Shown here in pieces: positions 12,500 to 24,325 of a DNA stretch of 64,000 nucleotides. This DNA is from Viola odorata (taxonomy: Eukaryota; Streptophyta; Magnoliopsida; Malpighiales; Violaceae). Within the stretch, counting starts at the first letter, position 1, and each line of letters begins with the position of its first letter. A program made the position numbers and the translations under genes. Under the pieces are notes generated by a model. The model ran no database searches, had not been told where the DNA came from, and saw nothing but the letters and a program-made list of their open reading frames with translations. The DNA lies in the NCBI GenBank assembly GCA_963691705.1, contig OY829542.1, positions 21,438,579-21,502,578 of the forward strand, in the 5' to 3' direction.

Positions 12500-15027
12500 T
12501 GTCGCACCCCCTTTTTGGATTTTTCCTAATGCGACGCGGGTTTGGGACTGGATGTGAGACGAAATTGGACTCATCTCACATGATGTTAATGAAGTCGCCA
12601 CCCTATTTTGTTTCTAGGTTTAGGGAACCTATTTGCCATGTATAAAAATAAAAAGCTAAGGCAAAGTGGGTCTGAACCCGAGAACTGCGGTTCGGGGTTG
12701 TATTATGGACTCGGGAAGGTGTTAGGCACCCGAGTCACATCCTAAAAAGGTTACCGGATAAAAGAGGTGTTTTAAAATCATATTTCGAAAAAGGTCCTAA
12801 TTTAGGTGATCATGCCCAACGGATTAAAGTTTAACAATTCCGGATTATTCGTTCATATTTATAAAAAATAAAATGAAAAGGTGAGAATGCTTACTCAGAG
12901 GAATGAATGGGCGGTTTTCCTTTCTTTCGACGAGTATTTGTATGTTAGCGATTGATATTAAATGTGCAAAAATAATTTTTTAAGCATATAAATTTTACGA
13001 ACAAAAATACAAGAATACAAGTAGATATTTAACGTTTTATCATATGCAGGCAAAGTAATTAATTTTTGGTAACTATATGCGAGTAGAATAATTATTTAAA
13101 TGTTTAAAAGCATGCAAAAATAATTTATTACATGATTTAAGCATATGATTAATTAATATCAAAGTTATTAAATGACATGTAAGGGAAATAATTAATTTAA
13201 ATATGCGATAGCATGCCAATATAATTAATTATAAGCATACGATTAGTTGGCAAGCAAAATGACGCGGGTGAAATGATTAAAGTTGATGATTGAGCGCAAG
13301 CAAACTAATTAAACATGCAAGCACATAATAAGCATTACAAACATACATGCATACTAACAATAACAGAACTAAAGCGGAAATAAATAAACAGTACACGTGT
13401 GCGAAAAATAAATAAACAGTACACGTTCGATTACGGGCCAAATGAATTGGACTCGGCCCACTGAGCCGAGGGTGGGCCCACGGGCTGACCCCACAGTTGG
13501 GCTAAGCCCAGACCAGCCCAGCTGATGGGCTGGTGGGCTGAGACAGCCCAACCCTCTTCTTCCACGCTTGGGCGTACGCCCAAGCCTTTCCTTTCTACGC
13601 TGGGCCTGAGCAGGCCCAGCTTCATTTCCTTCTCTTGGGCTATGCGCAGCCAGCCCACCCTTTTCTTTTTTTTATTCCATTTGGGCTTGGCACAAGCCAA
13701 GCCCATCAACCAAATTAAAAATAAAACAGCCTCCCTTCATTATTCATCATCTCCCTCCCTCGTTTGCGTCTTCTCCCTTTGAACACAAGAGGAGCCAGCA
13801 AGCCAAGCCCATCAACCAAATTAAAAATAAAACAGCCTCCCTTCATTATTCATCATCTCCCTCCGTCGTTTGCGTCTTCTCCCTTTGAACACAAGAGGAG
13901 CCAGCAACTATGGAGCAACGGACCAACACAGTAGTGGCTAGGCGAGGCACGACAGTGTAGCGACGGCTTCGGCGAGGCAGCGCAGCGGTGGCTTTTTCTT
14001 TCAGCAGCTCTGACCAGCCGCAACTCCGGTGACAGCAGCACAACAACAGCCCTTCTCCGGCGACAGCAACTCCGGCGGCAAAACGATAGTAGTGGCGAAG
14101 AATAAACATGCAGAAAAAAATGAGAAAAGACCACATTAGAGCAAGCGATTGTTTGATTGATAGGAATAAAAGGGGAAAGGAATTTCTTGCCTTGGTGCTT
14201 GGTGGTTGCCGAGAGAGAAAGAGAGAGCATGAGAATTTTTGTTGTGTGCATTCGTCTCTGTGTTGGTGCCGAGAAATGAGGAAGCTTGCTTACTATTTAT
14301 AGGGAGTTAAGTCGGTGGGGAGCAAGGGAAAAAATAATTATGCAGATGAAGAGCAGCAGAAAAAATGCAAATTGGAGTGAGGTGGTGAAAAAAAGGCAAA
14401 ACGAATATGCATTTGCATTTGGTGTCAGAGCCATGCATGCACCAAGGTGCTTAAATCCTTGGCCGTTGGATGAGGAGAAAAGAAAGGGTCAATTTTGATC
14501 AATGGTTGAGATGGGTTGACTTTTGAAATACATTTAATATTTATTTAATTGGTTCGAACTATCAACACGAGGAATCTCGCTTGAAATGAATTAAATCCCG
14601 AACCAAAAATACTAAAACATGCAATAAAATGAAAAAAAATAAATAATAATCAGTAAATAAAGAAAAAGTTCGATTTATGGTTCGAATTTACTCGCTCGAA
14701 ATACTTAAAAGTTCGAACAAAAAATAAATGCTATAGCGAAGTAAATTGAATAAAACAAAATGAGATGGCGCGAACGAAAATAATAGTAGATAATTATCAA
14801 TTATAGAAAGAATGCGTTCGATCCACGACCCGATGAAATTTATTCAAGACCGATAGAAGTTCGAACGAAAAGACAGTAAAAATACGAAAAAAACTAAAAT
14901 GACACGATATGGTACGAAATATTAAAATAAATAGCCTAAGATCAAAATTTGATAGAATTTCAATTTAAATGGGCTACTAATGCGATAGAAAATAAAAGTG
15001 CAATGCGTCAAAAATCGGGTAGCAACA
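12500..15027. mobile_element. Solo LTR nested in integrase
   Basis: Begins TGTCGCACCCC and ends GGGTAGCAACA, the same terminal sequences as the host Tat LTRs. Exact 5-bp duplications GGAAG flank it (12495-12499, 15028-15032). It is 2528 bp with no internal domain, so it is a solo LTR left by LTR-LTR recombination of a related but diverged family member. Its body is mostly unalignable by eye with the 8128 LTR. A 70-bp piece near 13685-13760 recurs at 13801-13880. Confidence 0.88.
13676..13910. repeat. Tandem duplication of about 115 bp inside the solo LTR
   Basis: The stretch from 'caagccaagcccatcaacc' through the CTCCCTTTGAACACAAGAGGAGCCAGCA segment appears twice in succession (about 13692-13800 and 13801-13908), nearly identical (one visible change, ccctcgt/ccgtcgt). 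Confidence 0.8.
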
Positions 15028-15761
15028 GGAAGCATGTCATGCCAATCCTTATAGGTGACCATCATCTTCTGAATAATCTTCTTTAAGTTCTTGTTTGCTG
15101 CCTTGACTGTGCCATTCATCTTTGGACGGTAAGGCGAAGAGTTTCGGTGCTTCATTCTCCATTGTTTACAAAGGTTATCGATTAGCTTCCCATTTAAATT
15201 GGTGTCATTATCTGTAATGATTGTTTTAGGGACCCCATAGCGGCAGATAATGTTCTTCTCGATGAATCGCATGGTTGTCTTCTGAGTGATGTTTGGGTAA
15301 GAGGCAGCTTCAACCCACTTTGTGAAATAGTCGATCGCAACAAGGATAAATCGGTGACCGTTGGAAGCTTTCGGATGAATCTGGCCGATGATGTCAATTC
15401 CCCACATTGCGAAAGGCCAAGGGGATGTCATGTTAAAAAGAGGGGTAGGAGGGACATGGATATGATCAGCGTAAATCTGACATTTGTGACATTTTCTGAC
15501 GTAGTCAATACAATCTCGCTCCATAGTGAGCCAAAAGTAACCTCGTCTCATTATCTGTCTCACCATCATGTGTCCACTGGCATGCGTGCCGCAGATTCCT
15601 TCATGGATTGCAGTCATGATCTTCTTGGCTTCATGAACAGTAACACAACGAATCAAGGCACCATTTCCCCTTCTTTTATACAAAACCTCACCATTGAGGT
15701 AGAAGTCTAAAGCTAAACGCTGAAGAGTCTTCTTATCATTCTGACCTGCCCCCGGTGGGTA

Positions 15762-16391
15762 TTATCGATATTCGATAAATTTCACCAGATCATGGAACCA
15801 TGGCTTCCCATCAGGCTCATCTTCTAAGGCAGCACAACATGTCAGAGTTTCTCTCACTTCTACTCTTAATGGTTGGAGCATTACTCCGCATTCTAGTTTG
15901 AACATAGAGGCTAGAGTGGCTAATGCATCCGCGAAATGATTCTTCTCTCGATCAATCCAATTAAACTTAGTTTCTTCAAACTTATCCATAAGCTTGGTGA
16001 GCAATTTTTGGTAAGGTATCAGCTTTGAATCTCTAGTTTGCCACAAATCTTGTGCTTGATAAATGACAAGGGCGGAGTCCCAAAAAATCTCTATTTTTTT
16101 TACCTTCAAATCGATTGCCGCCATTAATCCATTGATACACGCTTCATACTCAGCAATGTTATTTGTACATGGGAAATTCAATTTGCAAGCCACGGGGAAT
16201 TGTCGGCCATCTGGTGCAATGATTATAGCACCCACTTCTTTTCCTGAAAGGTTCACCGCACCATCGAAGAACATGGTCCACCACTCATCTTCCTTTGTAT
16301 TTTCCTTAAGCTCAGCATCAATCACCACTATATCTTCATCCGGAAAATCAAACTTTAGTGGTTCGTACTCATCCATAGCATGATCAGCCAA
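15762..16391 (-). pseudogene. Archaeal-type RNase H (aRNH) domain of the Tat element
   Basis: A second RNase H, found between the RT-RNH and integrase in the Tat lineage. WWTMFFDGAVN carries the first catalytic Asp, NIAEYEACINGL the Glu, and IFWDSALVI the next Asp; the tail HFADALATLASM is also typical. The frame starts at a downstream Met (MADHAMDEYEP) of what was one polyprotein. A stop (CGA TAA TAC, about 15762) separates it from integrase; without it the frame continues as YPPGAGQNDKKTLQRLALDF into integrase. Confidence 0.88.
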
Positions 16392-16970
16392 GTGATCGGC
16401 AAGAGCACTTGCTTTAACCGCCTTTCAAGTCACATACACGATCTCGTATTCTACCAACAAGACTTGCCATCTACAAATTCAACTCGACAACTATGGTTTC
16501 TCAAAAATATACTTCCAAGGATCCATGCAAGAAATCAACCATGTTGTGTAATATAACATATAATGCCTGAGTCTTCGAGCACTCCATGCTAAAGCGCAAC
16601 AAGTTTGTTCTGTCATGGAGTAACGCATCTCACATTCATTGAATTTCTTAGATAGTAGATGGCTTGCTCATGCCTCCCTGATTCATCATGTTGCCCCAAA
16701 ACACAACCCATGGCACTAGCTGTGACTGTCAGATACATAAGTAAAGGGCGTCCTGGCGTCGGAGGGTGATTGGATGCTTATATTCGATGTTTTGTCTCTC
16801 TTTCTCTTATGAATTGAGAGTACTTTTCTGCTTCTTTTGGCCATTTACTTTCCTTTTCCATTGTTCAGGCTTGAAAGATAATTTGAGAGGAAAAGAAGTG
16901 AAAAGGGTGAAAGATAGAGCTTTTCCAATCAAGGCAATTTTGAAGGTTTTCCGCGGAGGTCATTCTGACT

Positions 16971-16992
16971 CCATCCCTAGGCCTAGGGATGG
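16971..16992. repeat. 22-bp perfect palindrome, copy 1
   Basis: CCATCCCTAGG followed directly by its exact inverse. An identical copy lies at 17933-17954 in the same solo LTR while the flanking bases differ, so these are not simply a duplicated segment. Confidence 0.95.
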
Positions 16993-17932
16993 ATCATCTG
17001 CGCTGGTAGATTTCTGGGCAGTCCGGCCTGATTCCGCGTGCGAGGATTATTTTATTTCTTAGTGCTTTTCTTGTCCCTTGGGCGTGCTGGACAGCTTCTT
17101 AGCTCCATTACCTCGTGTTCCTTCATTTCTTTGACTCAAGAATACCTTGGAGACCTCATGAGGAACATATTCTCTTCTCTTTTTAGTGCTAGACAAGAAT
17201 ATATTCTTGTCTCTTCCTTGTTTTTTGAGCTGCATGCTTGCAATTAATTTATCTTTGAGTGCTTGCTTCTTGGAGGGAGAACGGACACAAAGAGGGAGGA
17301 GAATGTTTAGCATGCTTACAAGTGACAAAGAACATTTTCACAAGGCTCCATGACTTGAAGGCTATGCATTTTTGGGTTTGTTCACTTGGGAATATTTTAT
17401 TCTTTTGTGTCTCTCCCCTTTGCTGCCATTTATTGAAGAAACTAGGAGAGTGAGAGGGAGGTTGGGCTATAAATAGAGAGGACTTTCGTCCATGAGGGGG
17501 GTTGGACAGGTTGGGCAGTTGACAAGAAGAGGGACGGAACAGAGGGAGGAGCAGCGGGCTTCACCATCATTTTCCAGCATTTTCCCACTTGAACCATAAG
17601 TTTTATTTTGTAATTTTAATTATGTATTGTAACTAAATCCTCTGATTCTTGGTAGAGATTGAGAGGTTGACTATGCATGTTATTGTGAGATTCCATTGAA
17701 CTTAATATGAATGTTTTTGTATTTCTTTCCTTCTCATTTAAATGCCAAGTTCGTTCTTGTTAGATCTAGGCCTAGCTAACCTATGATTTAATATGAATAT
17801 TGTCAGTTTCTCTGATGTTAGTGTTTATCCTACATTAAGGGAAGCATGAGTAGACAACTAGTAACTAATAGACATAAGACTTGTCATTAGAAACTAGGAG
17901 AAAGGAAAGAGCAGGTTCTGGGGTGAGTACGT

Positions 17933-17954
17933 CCATCCCTAGGCCTAGGGATGG
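17933..17954. repeat. 22-bp perfect palindrome, copy 2
   Basis: Same CCATCCCTAGG inverted arms as 16971-16992, 962 bases downstream. Confidence 0.95.
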
Positions 17955-19647
17955 GTTTCCCGAGTGTTTACAATTTTCCAGCAACTCTTAGGCGAACCTT
18001 GAGAAATTGTTAGGAAAGTTCGGGTCATTATTAGAGTGTCTCTTTTAATTGACTTGTATAGGGGGAAACTTGGGAATTCAGAGTGTCTCTTGTTCCTATA
18101 ACATCTCTATGAAATCATTTTGAAAATGCTTTTATCAATGATCAATTGCATAAGATAGTCACCTCAAAGAGATCCCTACCAAGAATTGTTGTTTCTACTG
18201 ATCTTCTCTCCTCACAAACGTTCTGTTTCTTACTAAAATTCGCTCACTCATTTACTTTCTCGTACTGTTTTATTTCTAATTTATAGAATCATCTCACCAC
18301 CTTGCATTTTACTTTGTCATTTTCAGGAGAAGCAAAGATTGGACCGATTTGTCCCTGTGTTCGAACCTCTTGCCGCTATGCACAAATCCTTTTTGCTGCT
18401 TAGTGATAAGTTGTAATCTATTTATTTATGATCGGATTCGACACCCGTCAGAGGGACCAACACCGGAGGACTCTGTTAATACGTCTTGATCTTCTCAAAA
18501 GATCTTTGGCAACCCTCATCCCATTCAGCGTCTCCATTCTTCCTCAGCATTTTGAACATCGGCTCACAGGTAAGTGTCAACTGGCTAATGAAGTGGGCAA
18601 TGTAGTTAATACGCCCTAAGAAACTCCGTACTTCCTTCTCAGTTTTAGGAGAAGGTAACTCCTGAATCACTTTCACCTTGTCGGGATCCACTTCTATACC
18701 TCTATTACTGACGATGAACCTTAATAATACTCGAAAGGTACACTTGGCCGGATTCAGACGTAACTGGAACTGCCTCAACCTTTCAAATACTTTCTTTAGT
18801 TTGTGCCCCGCAAGACTTGGCTATCATGTCATCGCCATATATCTCAACTTCTTTATGCATCATATCATGAAACAAGGTAACAACGGCGCGCTGGTAAGTA
18901 GCACCCACATTCTTCAAACTGAAGGGCATCACTTTGTAGCAAAAGGTTCCCCAAGGTGTGATGAAGGTCATTTTCTCGCTATCTTCAGGAGCCATCTTAA
19001 TCTGATTGTATCCCGAAAATCCATCCATGAAGGAGAACATGTCATTATGGGCGGCACTATCTACTAGGATATCAATATAAGGAAGTGGGAAATCATCTTT
19101 AGGACTTGCTCGATTAAGATCACGGAAATCCACACACATGCGAACTTTCCCATCCTTCTTTGGTACTGGCACAATATTGGCGACCCATTCTGGGTATTCA
19201 GCAACTCTTAGGAAACCCGCATCTAGCTGTTTTGTGACTTCTTTTATCTTCAAAAGGACATCGAGGTGCATCCTCCAGAGTTTCTGTTTTACGGGCTTGT
19301 ATTCAGACTTCAACAGAATGCGGTGCTCAAGTATACTAGGGTCAAGACCCGACATATCCTCATATGACCATGCGAACACATCCACGTACTCTTTGAGAAG
19401 CGAAATCAACCTCTCTTTCTGAACAGAGTTCAAGGTTGTTCCAATTTTGATGGCCTTCCGATCCTCATCGCTTGCCCCCAAGTTTATCTCTTCCAACTCC
19501 TCCTGGTAAGGGACTATCTTCCTCTCCGAATCCTCTACTAAACGGGCTAACTCGTGTGAAATCTCAAACTCATCCTCTGTTGCGGTGATAATTTCTTCAC
19601 CAGTAAAGACATAGAGTATATCAAGACAATCCGAACTAATATTTAAC

Positions 19648-19794
19648 CTGAATATGAAAAACAAAAGATATTTGGAATGAAACTGCGTAATTATATTAAT
19701 ACGATAAAAGGGAGCATAAGCTGTATAAAAGAGTTTTTCTCCATTTAGGAAAAATTAAAAAAATATGGATGCATGTTTTAAAAAAAGAAATTAC
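19648..19794 (-). other. Putative intron between protease and RT of the Tat element
   Basis: A 147-bp minus-strand segment starts at a GTAATT donor (after ...GTCTCTCA) and ends at a pyrimidine-rich TTTTTCATATTCAG acceptor. It is AT-rich and contains in-frame stops. Splicing joins CA|G and keeps the protease frame (…VVS) in phase with the RT frame (LNISSDCLD). Ogre elements are known to carry an intron at this position. Splicing itself is inferred. Confidence 0.65.
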
Positions 19795-21430
19795 TGAGAG
19801 ACAACAGGAAGCACGGTAGCGGTCCAGTTGCACACTAGCTCCCCAGACTTCTTCACGGAAATGAACGAACTCGGAGACGGTTCTTCTTCTCCTAGAGTGC
19901 AGATGTGGAAATCCGAAGCTGCTTTGATCATGACAGAACCTTGGTTGATGACTTCGGCTGCAAAAGGGAATGTTACCCTAATGTGAGGGATAATCATCTT
20001 CTTGTTTGGCACAACACGCCCGAACAACTTAGCAAGATGCCTTTCCTTCTTCTCTTTAGAGACCCTATCGAAATCAGCCTTGTTTGGCTTGTATCCCAAA
20101 CCAAAACGGTCCCCAAAGTTCTTAGCAGACACCAAACTCTTCGATCCTTGCAACTTGGCTCCGAGCCCTTTTCCAAACTAGAAGCCATCTTTAAGCATTA
20201 CCTTTAGGGATGACAATTGGGCGGGTATAGAGCGGGTAAGCACTATCCATACCCGCACCCGCAAATTTGCGGGTAATCCATACCCGCATCCATATCCATA
20301 TGGAACGGGTAAAGAAAGGATAATTTTACTCGCGGATAACCCGCGGATACCCGCATATTTGGTTAAATTTTAAATTTCAATCAAATTAATATATAAAAAA
20401 TGAATCTAATTTAATAACAATACCACACAATAATACGGATATTATACGAGAAAAGAAAAGACTAAAGAGGGGCTGTTTTTTAGGGTTGGTATATATATTT
20501 CTTGCGGGTATTATTGTGGATATCCATACCCGCACTTTGCGGATATTTCGTGCGGGTATTGGAGCGGGTAAGCACTATCCATACCCACATCCATACCTGC
20601 ATTTTGCGGGTATGGGTATATCCATACCCCCAAAATACCCAAAATATACGGATAATACCCACCCACAATTGCGAATATTGGGCGGATATCCATATCCGCG
20701 GGCGAGATTGCCATCCCTAATTACCTTAGCTGTCATTATGGCGGCTTTAGAGATCTTGGGCTCTCGAATGAGGGATCCTTCTCTTATCCAATCAGCATTC
20801 ACGATCTCGAAAGCTTGGAATGAACTCTCCAAAGTTTCAGTAGTTTCGATGTAGGGCACAGAAGAATGCTTTGCCAAAATCAATGATTCCTCTGCCTTAA
20901 TCATGATGAGGGCACCATCCATTACATACTTGATGCATTGGTGTAGAGAGGAAGGTATAACTCCTGCTGAGTGGATCCATGGGCGTCCTAGAAGCATGTT
21001 GTAAGCAGGTCGGATTTCCATCACTTGGAAGGTTAAAGTGAAAGTATGGGGGGCAATAACCACATCCAAATCAATGTTTCCAATGATTTCCTGGATGGTA
21101 CCATCAAAAGCCCTAGCCATCATCCCACTCAGTTTCATTTGAGACATGTCAACTGGCAGCTGTTCAAGGATGTGTTTAGGTAGGACATTCAATGCAGACC
21201 CATTGTCAATCAAGGTCTTCGCTATGACATAACCTTTGCATTCTACCGTGATGTATAGAGCTTTGTTATGACCGGTCCCGGTTGGGTCTGTCTCTTCTTC
21301 AGAAAAGGTGATGTTATTCACAACCTGAATTCTTCCAATCAGGTTTCCCACTGCTTCCACAATAATATCTTTGGTTACAAAGGCTTCATTCAACACCTTT
21401 AAGAGGGTTTGGCGATGGAGTTCTCCATGA
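19795..21430 (-). pseudogene. Tat aspartic protease and G-patch-like linker, split by hAT
   Basis: Matures the polyprotein in intact relatives. The region 21430-20728 holds the single protease active site LIDNGSALNVLP and the flap-to-C-terminal motif NMLLGRPWIHSAGVIPSSLHQ. A frameshift near 21430-21400 separates it from gag (the shifted frame reads LHRQTLLKVLNEAF). A hAT element (20205-20719) interrupts it; the frame resumes as MLKDGF, a stop where Gln is expected, then FGKGLGAKLQG, a G-patch-like segment typical of Tat elements. It ends at the putative intron. Confidence 0.85.
20205..20719. mobile_element. 515-bp non-autonomous hAT element (GCGGGTA-rich)
   Basis: Ends TAGGGATGACAATTGGG and ATTGCCATCCCTA are inverted repeats flanked by exact ATTACCTT duplications (20197-20204, 20720-20727). 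The body is rich in GCGGGTA/TACCCGC repeats. It is the same family as 44574-45056 in opposite orientation. Excising it with one duplication restores the continuity of the interrupted protease frame. Confidence 0.9.
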
Positions 21431-23963
21431 TAGAGATACGGGTTGGGGTCTTCTTCAGCTGCTCAATGATACTAAATTCGCTTTGCTTCATGATCTTCAA
21501 AAATTCAGTTGCGTCATCCTCAGCCACTGGTTTGTTCGATTCTTGTACTTTTTCAGTTATCTTCTCAGGGAACATCAGACTCTTTCCTTTGACTTGCCTT
21601 TGTTTCTCAACTTCTTCAGAGCTATAACACCTCCCACTCCGAGTCATGCCTCCAATATTAGAAGTTTCGCCCATTACTGGCCTCACTGGCGTAACAAAAG
21701 AAGGGGTAGCGACAACCTCGTACCCGTAATTGAAAGGGACGGCATGCAAATCCTTGCTAGGAGTATTCTGGGCAAACTTGAAGACCAGATTGGGTGGAGC
21801 CATAGTGGAAGCACCTGCTTGGGATACGTACTCAAAGGAATAAGGAGCGGGAAAATCATCCTCAATGACACTAACCTCTTCTCCCCCTTGGGCCTTTCTC
21901 TCAATCTGAATAATCCCAAAATCTATCAATTGTTCCACCTTCTGTAAGAACACTGCACTGTCTTGGATTTCATATTTTCTTGCCCCTGGGCAAAACAAGC
22001 AACTGCTAACTTCGGAACGTTGCAAATACCCTTCTTGGGCTAGCGCAAAGAAAAGCTCTTTTCGGGGTAACCCTAACACTGAACGGGAATGATCAACAAC
22101 TTCTCCGACTGCAACAACGTTCACTCCTCCACCACTCGGGGAATGATTTGGAAGGGGGTTTGTAGTGGTATTGGGTCCCTTGGCTAATCCCTCAAAAGAG
22201 ATCCATCCACACTTTATCAGATGGTGAACTTTTCCTTTAAAGGCAGTACAGTTCTCTAGGGTGTGACCCGGAGCTCCAGCATGGTACGCGCATCTAGCAT
22301 TTGGGTCATACCATTTTGGGTAAGGAGGTTGAAGAGGTTGTATTGGAGTAGGTGCAACCTGCCCGGCCGCTAGAAGATCCCTATAGATTTCCCCCAAAGG
22401 AACAGGAAGAGGTGGCAACGACTCTTGGTTCCAGCGGTTGTTTTGGTTGTTTGGGTTCTTTGGTGGGTTATATGGTCTTGGTGGTGTAGCTTGTGACATT
22501 TGTGGTAGAGGTGATGGGAAAGGTGGAAATGATGCCGGGTATTGAGGAGTTACGTTGGTAACAGGCATCGATGGGGAAGGAAAAAATGTAGGTTGATATA
22601 GTGAAGGTGAAGGGTATGGTGATGTAGGGTATGATGGCGAAGAGTATAGTGGTGAAGGGTATGGTGATGGTGAGGAATAAGGTGGATGTGACGGGAAAGG
22701 TTTTTGATGAGTTGGCTGGGGGGCGATAAAGCTGACATCTTTCTTCATAATAGGTGTTCTCTTAGGTGTTACTTCTAGCGCGGACGTAATGATCCTTCCT
22801 GACTTGATTCCTTGTTCAACTCTCTCAGCAATTAAGACCATGTCAGAAAAATTACTTGACTGATTGGAAATCAGATACGTGTAATATGGGGACCGGAAAG
22901 TGTTCACAAAAGTCGACACGAGCTCCTTGTCATTCAAAAGAGGAGAAATCCTAGCGGCTAGTTCTCTCCATCTTCGTGCATAAGCTTTCACTGATTCATT
23001 ATCCTTCTTCTCTAAATTCTGTAGATCAGAACGGTCAGGCGCCACTTCTGTGTTAAACTTATATTGCTTCAGGAAGGCATCAGACAAATCCCTCCAAGTC
23101 CGGATCTTGACTCTATCCAAACCCATATACCAAACCAAAGAATGTTTCGCCAAACTCTCTCTAAATAAGTGAATCAAAAGAGGTTCATTCTGGATCACCT
23201 CAGACATCTTGTTGCAGTAGATTTTGAGGTGAGTTTTGGGGCATTCGACTCCAGTGTACTTCTCAAATTCTAGAATTTTGAAATTCAGAGGTATCGTGAT
23301 CCCCAGCACCATACACATATTAGCGGGACCTGTAGGATCGAAGGGGTCGGCTCCTTCAACAACCCTCAGTCCTTCCTCCAACAGGCTCAGTCTATCACGA
23401 CTTGGTTCCTCTATTTTAACCGTGCCAAAACCTGCAGTTGGCGGATATCCAAAAGAAAATTGTGGTTGAGTCTGATTACCACCAGGGAAAAGAACTCTAG
23501 CAAGCTGTGTAGGATGGCCCCGAGACAGGTGGAAATTCTGGGATTCCGAGTGGACCTGAGTTATGCCAAGATCAAGAGTGGGGTTGGCAAGAGAAGGATT
23601 AAACGGTGCATCACCTAGCCCATATGTGCTGACAATAGTACTCGTAGCAGCAGATGCGGTGAGTGGAGGGTTGTTGGAATTAAGGAAAGTACTTGACCAG
23701 TTCCAATGGACTCCGTGACTGGAAAATGGTTGAGAAATGGAAGGACCCGCGACAATAGATGAAGAGATATTCCCCGTAGTGGGATAAAAACCGGGTGGAT
23801 AATAAGAACCTGGCCCTTCAGGATCCACCCAAGCCTTAGCATGTATCATCTCATCCCGCTCTTTCTAGGCTTGTAGTGCACACTCTCTAGCAGTTCGAAG
23901 TTGCTCCTCTAACTCCGCTATCTTTGTTTCAGATGCTTTATCTGTCACGATGTGGTCAGCCAT
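21399..23963 (-). pseudogene. Tat gag
   Basis: Structural capsid protein of the retrotransposon. The likely start is MADHIVTDKASETK at 23963, followed by a coiled-coil (ELEEQLRTARECALQA), then a stop at 23867-23865 where relatives read on into KERDEM. A long frame follows to 21399. The capsid-like domain (WRDLSDAFLKQYKFNTEV, RWRELAARISPLL) lies near residues 240-340 of the long frame. A Pro/Ser/Tyr-rich repeat (PPYSSPSPYPSPLYSSP) comes next, then a CCHC-like finger CAYHAGAPGHTLENC. A frameshift at the end uncouples it from protease. Confidence 0.85.
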
Positions 23964-24235
23964 TTTCCGTGTTTGAAGTCTGGTAGCGTGGAGCTTTTGG
24001 GGAATAGTTCGTTTCTTGGGAGCTATCGTAACTTTTTCTGAAAATAAAGAGAAAAGATAGATGTAAATTTTTAGGAATAATAATAATAAAAACATGCAGA
24101 AATGCTATCGTGAGGCCTCCACTCTGCTTATTCACTTCTCCGGCTACCGCTTCGAACTTTTGCTCGATACTTTTGGGATCCGAATGGAAGGGGACACGAA
24201 ACCATCATACTAGCGAGATTGACGAAGGTACAAAA

Positions 24236-24325
24236 GGGAAGCTTTTATTCATTCCCGAGGCAAGAGGGAAGCTTCTATTCATTCCTGAAAACACTAAGGG
24301 AAGCTTCTATTCATTCCCGAGGTAA
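24236..24325. repeat. Three tandem copies of a 30-32-bp unit
   Basis: GGGAAGCTTYTATTCATTCC is repeated at 24236, 24266 and 24298 with short variable tails (CGAGGCAAGA, TGAAAACACTAA, CGAGGTAAAA). It lies in the noncoding gap between the extra ORF and gag of the Tat element. The rest of 24096-24632 shows nothing recognisable. Confidence 0.85.

Larger units (their letters stand above)
12020..15683 (-). pseudogene. Tat integrase, split by a solo LTR
   Basis: Catalyses insertion of retrotransposon DNA in intact relatives. The N-terminal part (15683-15033) has the zinc-binding H-H-C-C region (GTHASGHM, CHKC) and two catalytic aspartates (GIDIIGQ, TDNDTN). The C-terminal part (12494-12020) ends in the GPYVV module (EGPYVVKHAF). 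A solo LTR at 12500-15027 separates them. The expected catalytic Glu reads Lys (NGTVKAANKN, minus strand near 15095). Three in-frame stops between 12341 and 12295 look like C-to-T or G-to-A changes of TGG, CAG and CGA. Non-functional. Confidence 0.88.
16767..18450 (-). mobile_element. Solo LTR nested in RT/RNase H region
   Basis: 1684 bp beginning TGATTGGATG and ending CACCCGTCA on the plus strand, flanked by exact 5-bp duplications GAGGG (16762-16766, 18451-18455). The TG...CA ends and 5-bp duplication indicate an LTR; read in reverse it starts TGACGGGTGTCGAATCCG, a terminus I associate with gypsy LTRs. No internal domain is present. It carries two copies of a perfect 22-bp palindrome (16971-16992, 17933-17954). 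Confidence 0.8.
16392..19647 (-). pseudogene. Tat reverse transcriptase and RNase H, interrupted
   Basis: Copies element RNA into DNA in intact relatives. RT reads from 19647 (after the putative intron) with MCVDFRDLNRASPKDDFPLP, first Asp in FSFMDGFSGYNQI and the catalytic pair in IYGDDMIAKS (relatives usually have YVDD). A frameshift near 18785 separates this from the thumb and connection (18778-18476, RQFQLRLNPAKCTF, RSFLGRINYIAHF). A solo LTR then splits the domain. RNase H remnants continue from 16766 to about 16400, recognisable as the GRPLLMYLTV / ASAMGCVLGQHDES region and VEYEIVYVT, with several stops. Confidence 0.85.

Noticed and set aside
16758..18455. A 9-bp target duplication (GTCGGAGGG/GTCAGAGGG) implying a Mutator insertion
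   Set aside because: The shorter exact GAGGG duplication leaves TG...CA ends, which fits an LTR better and needs no mismatch.
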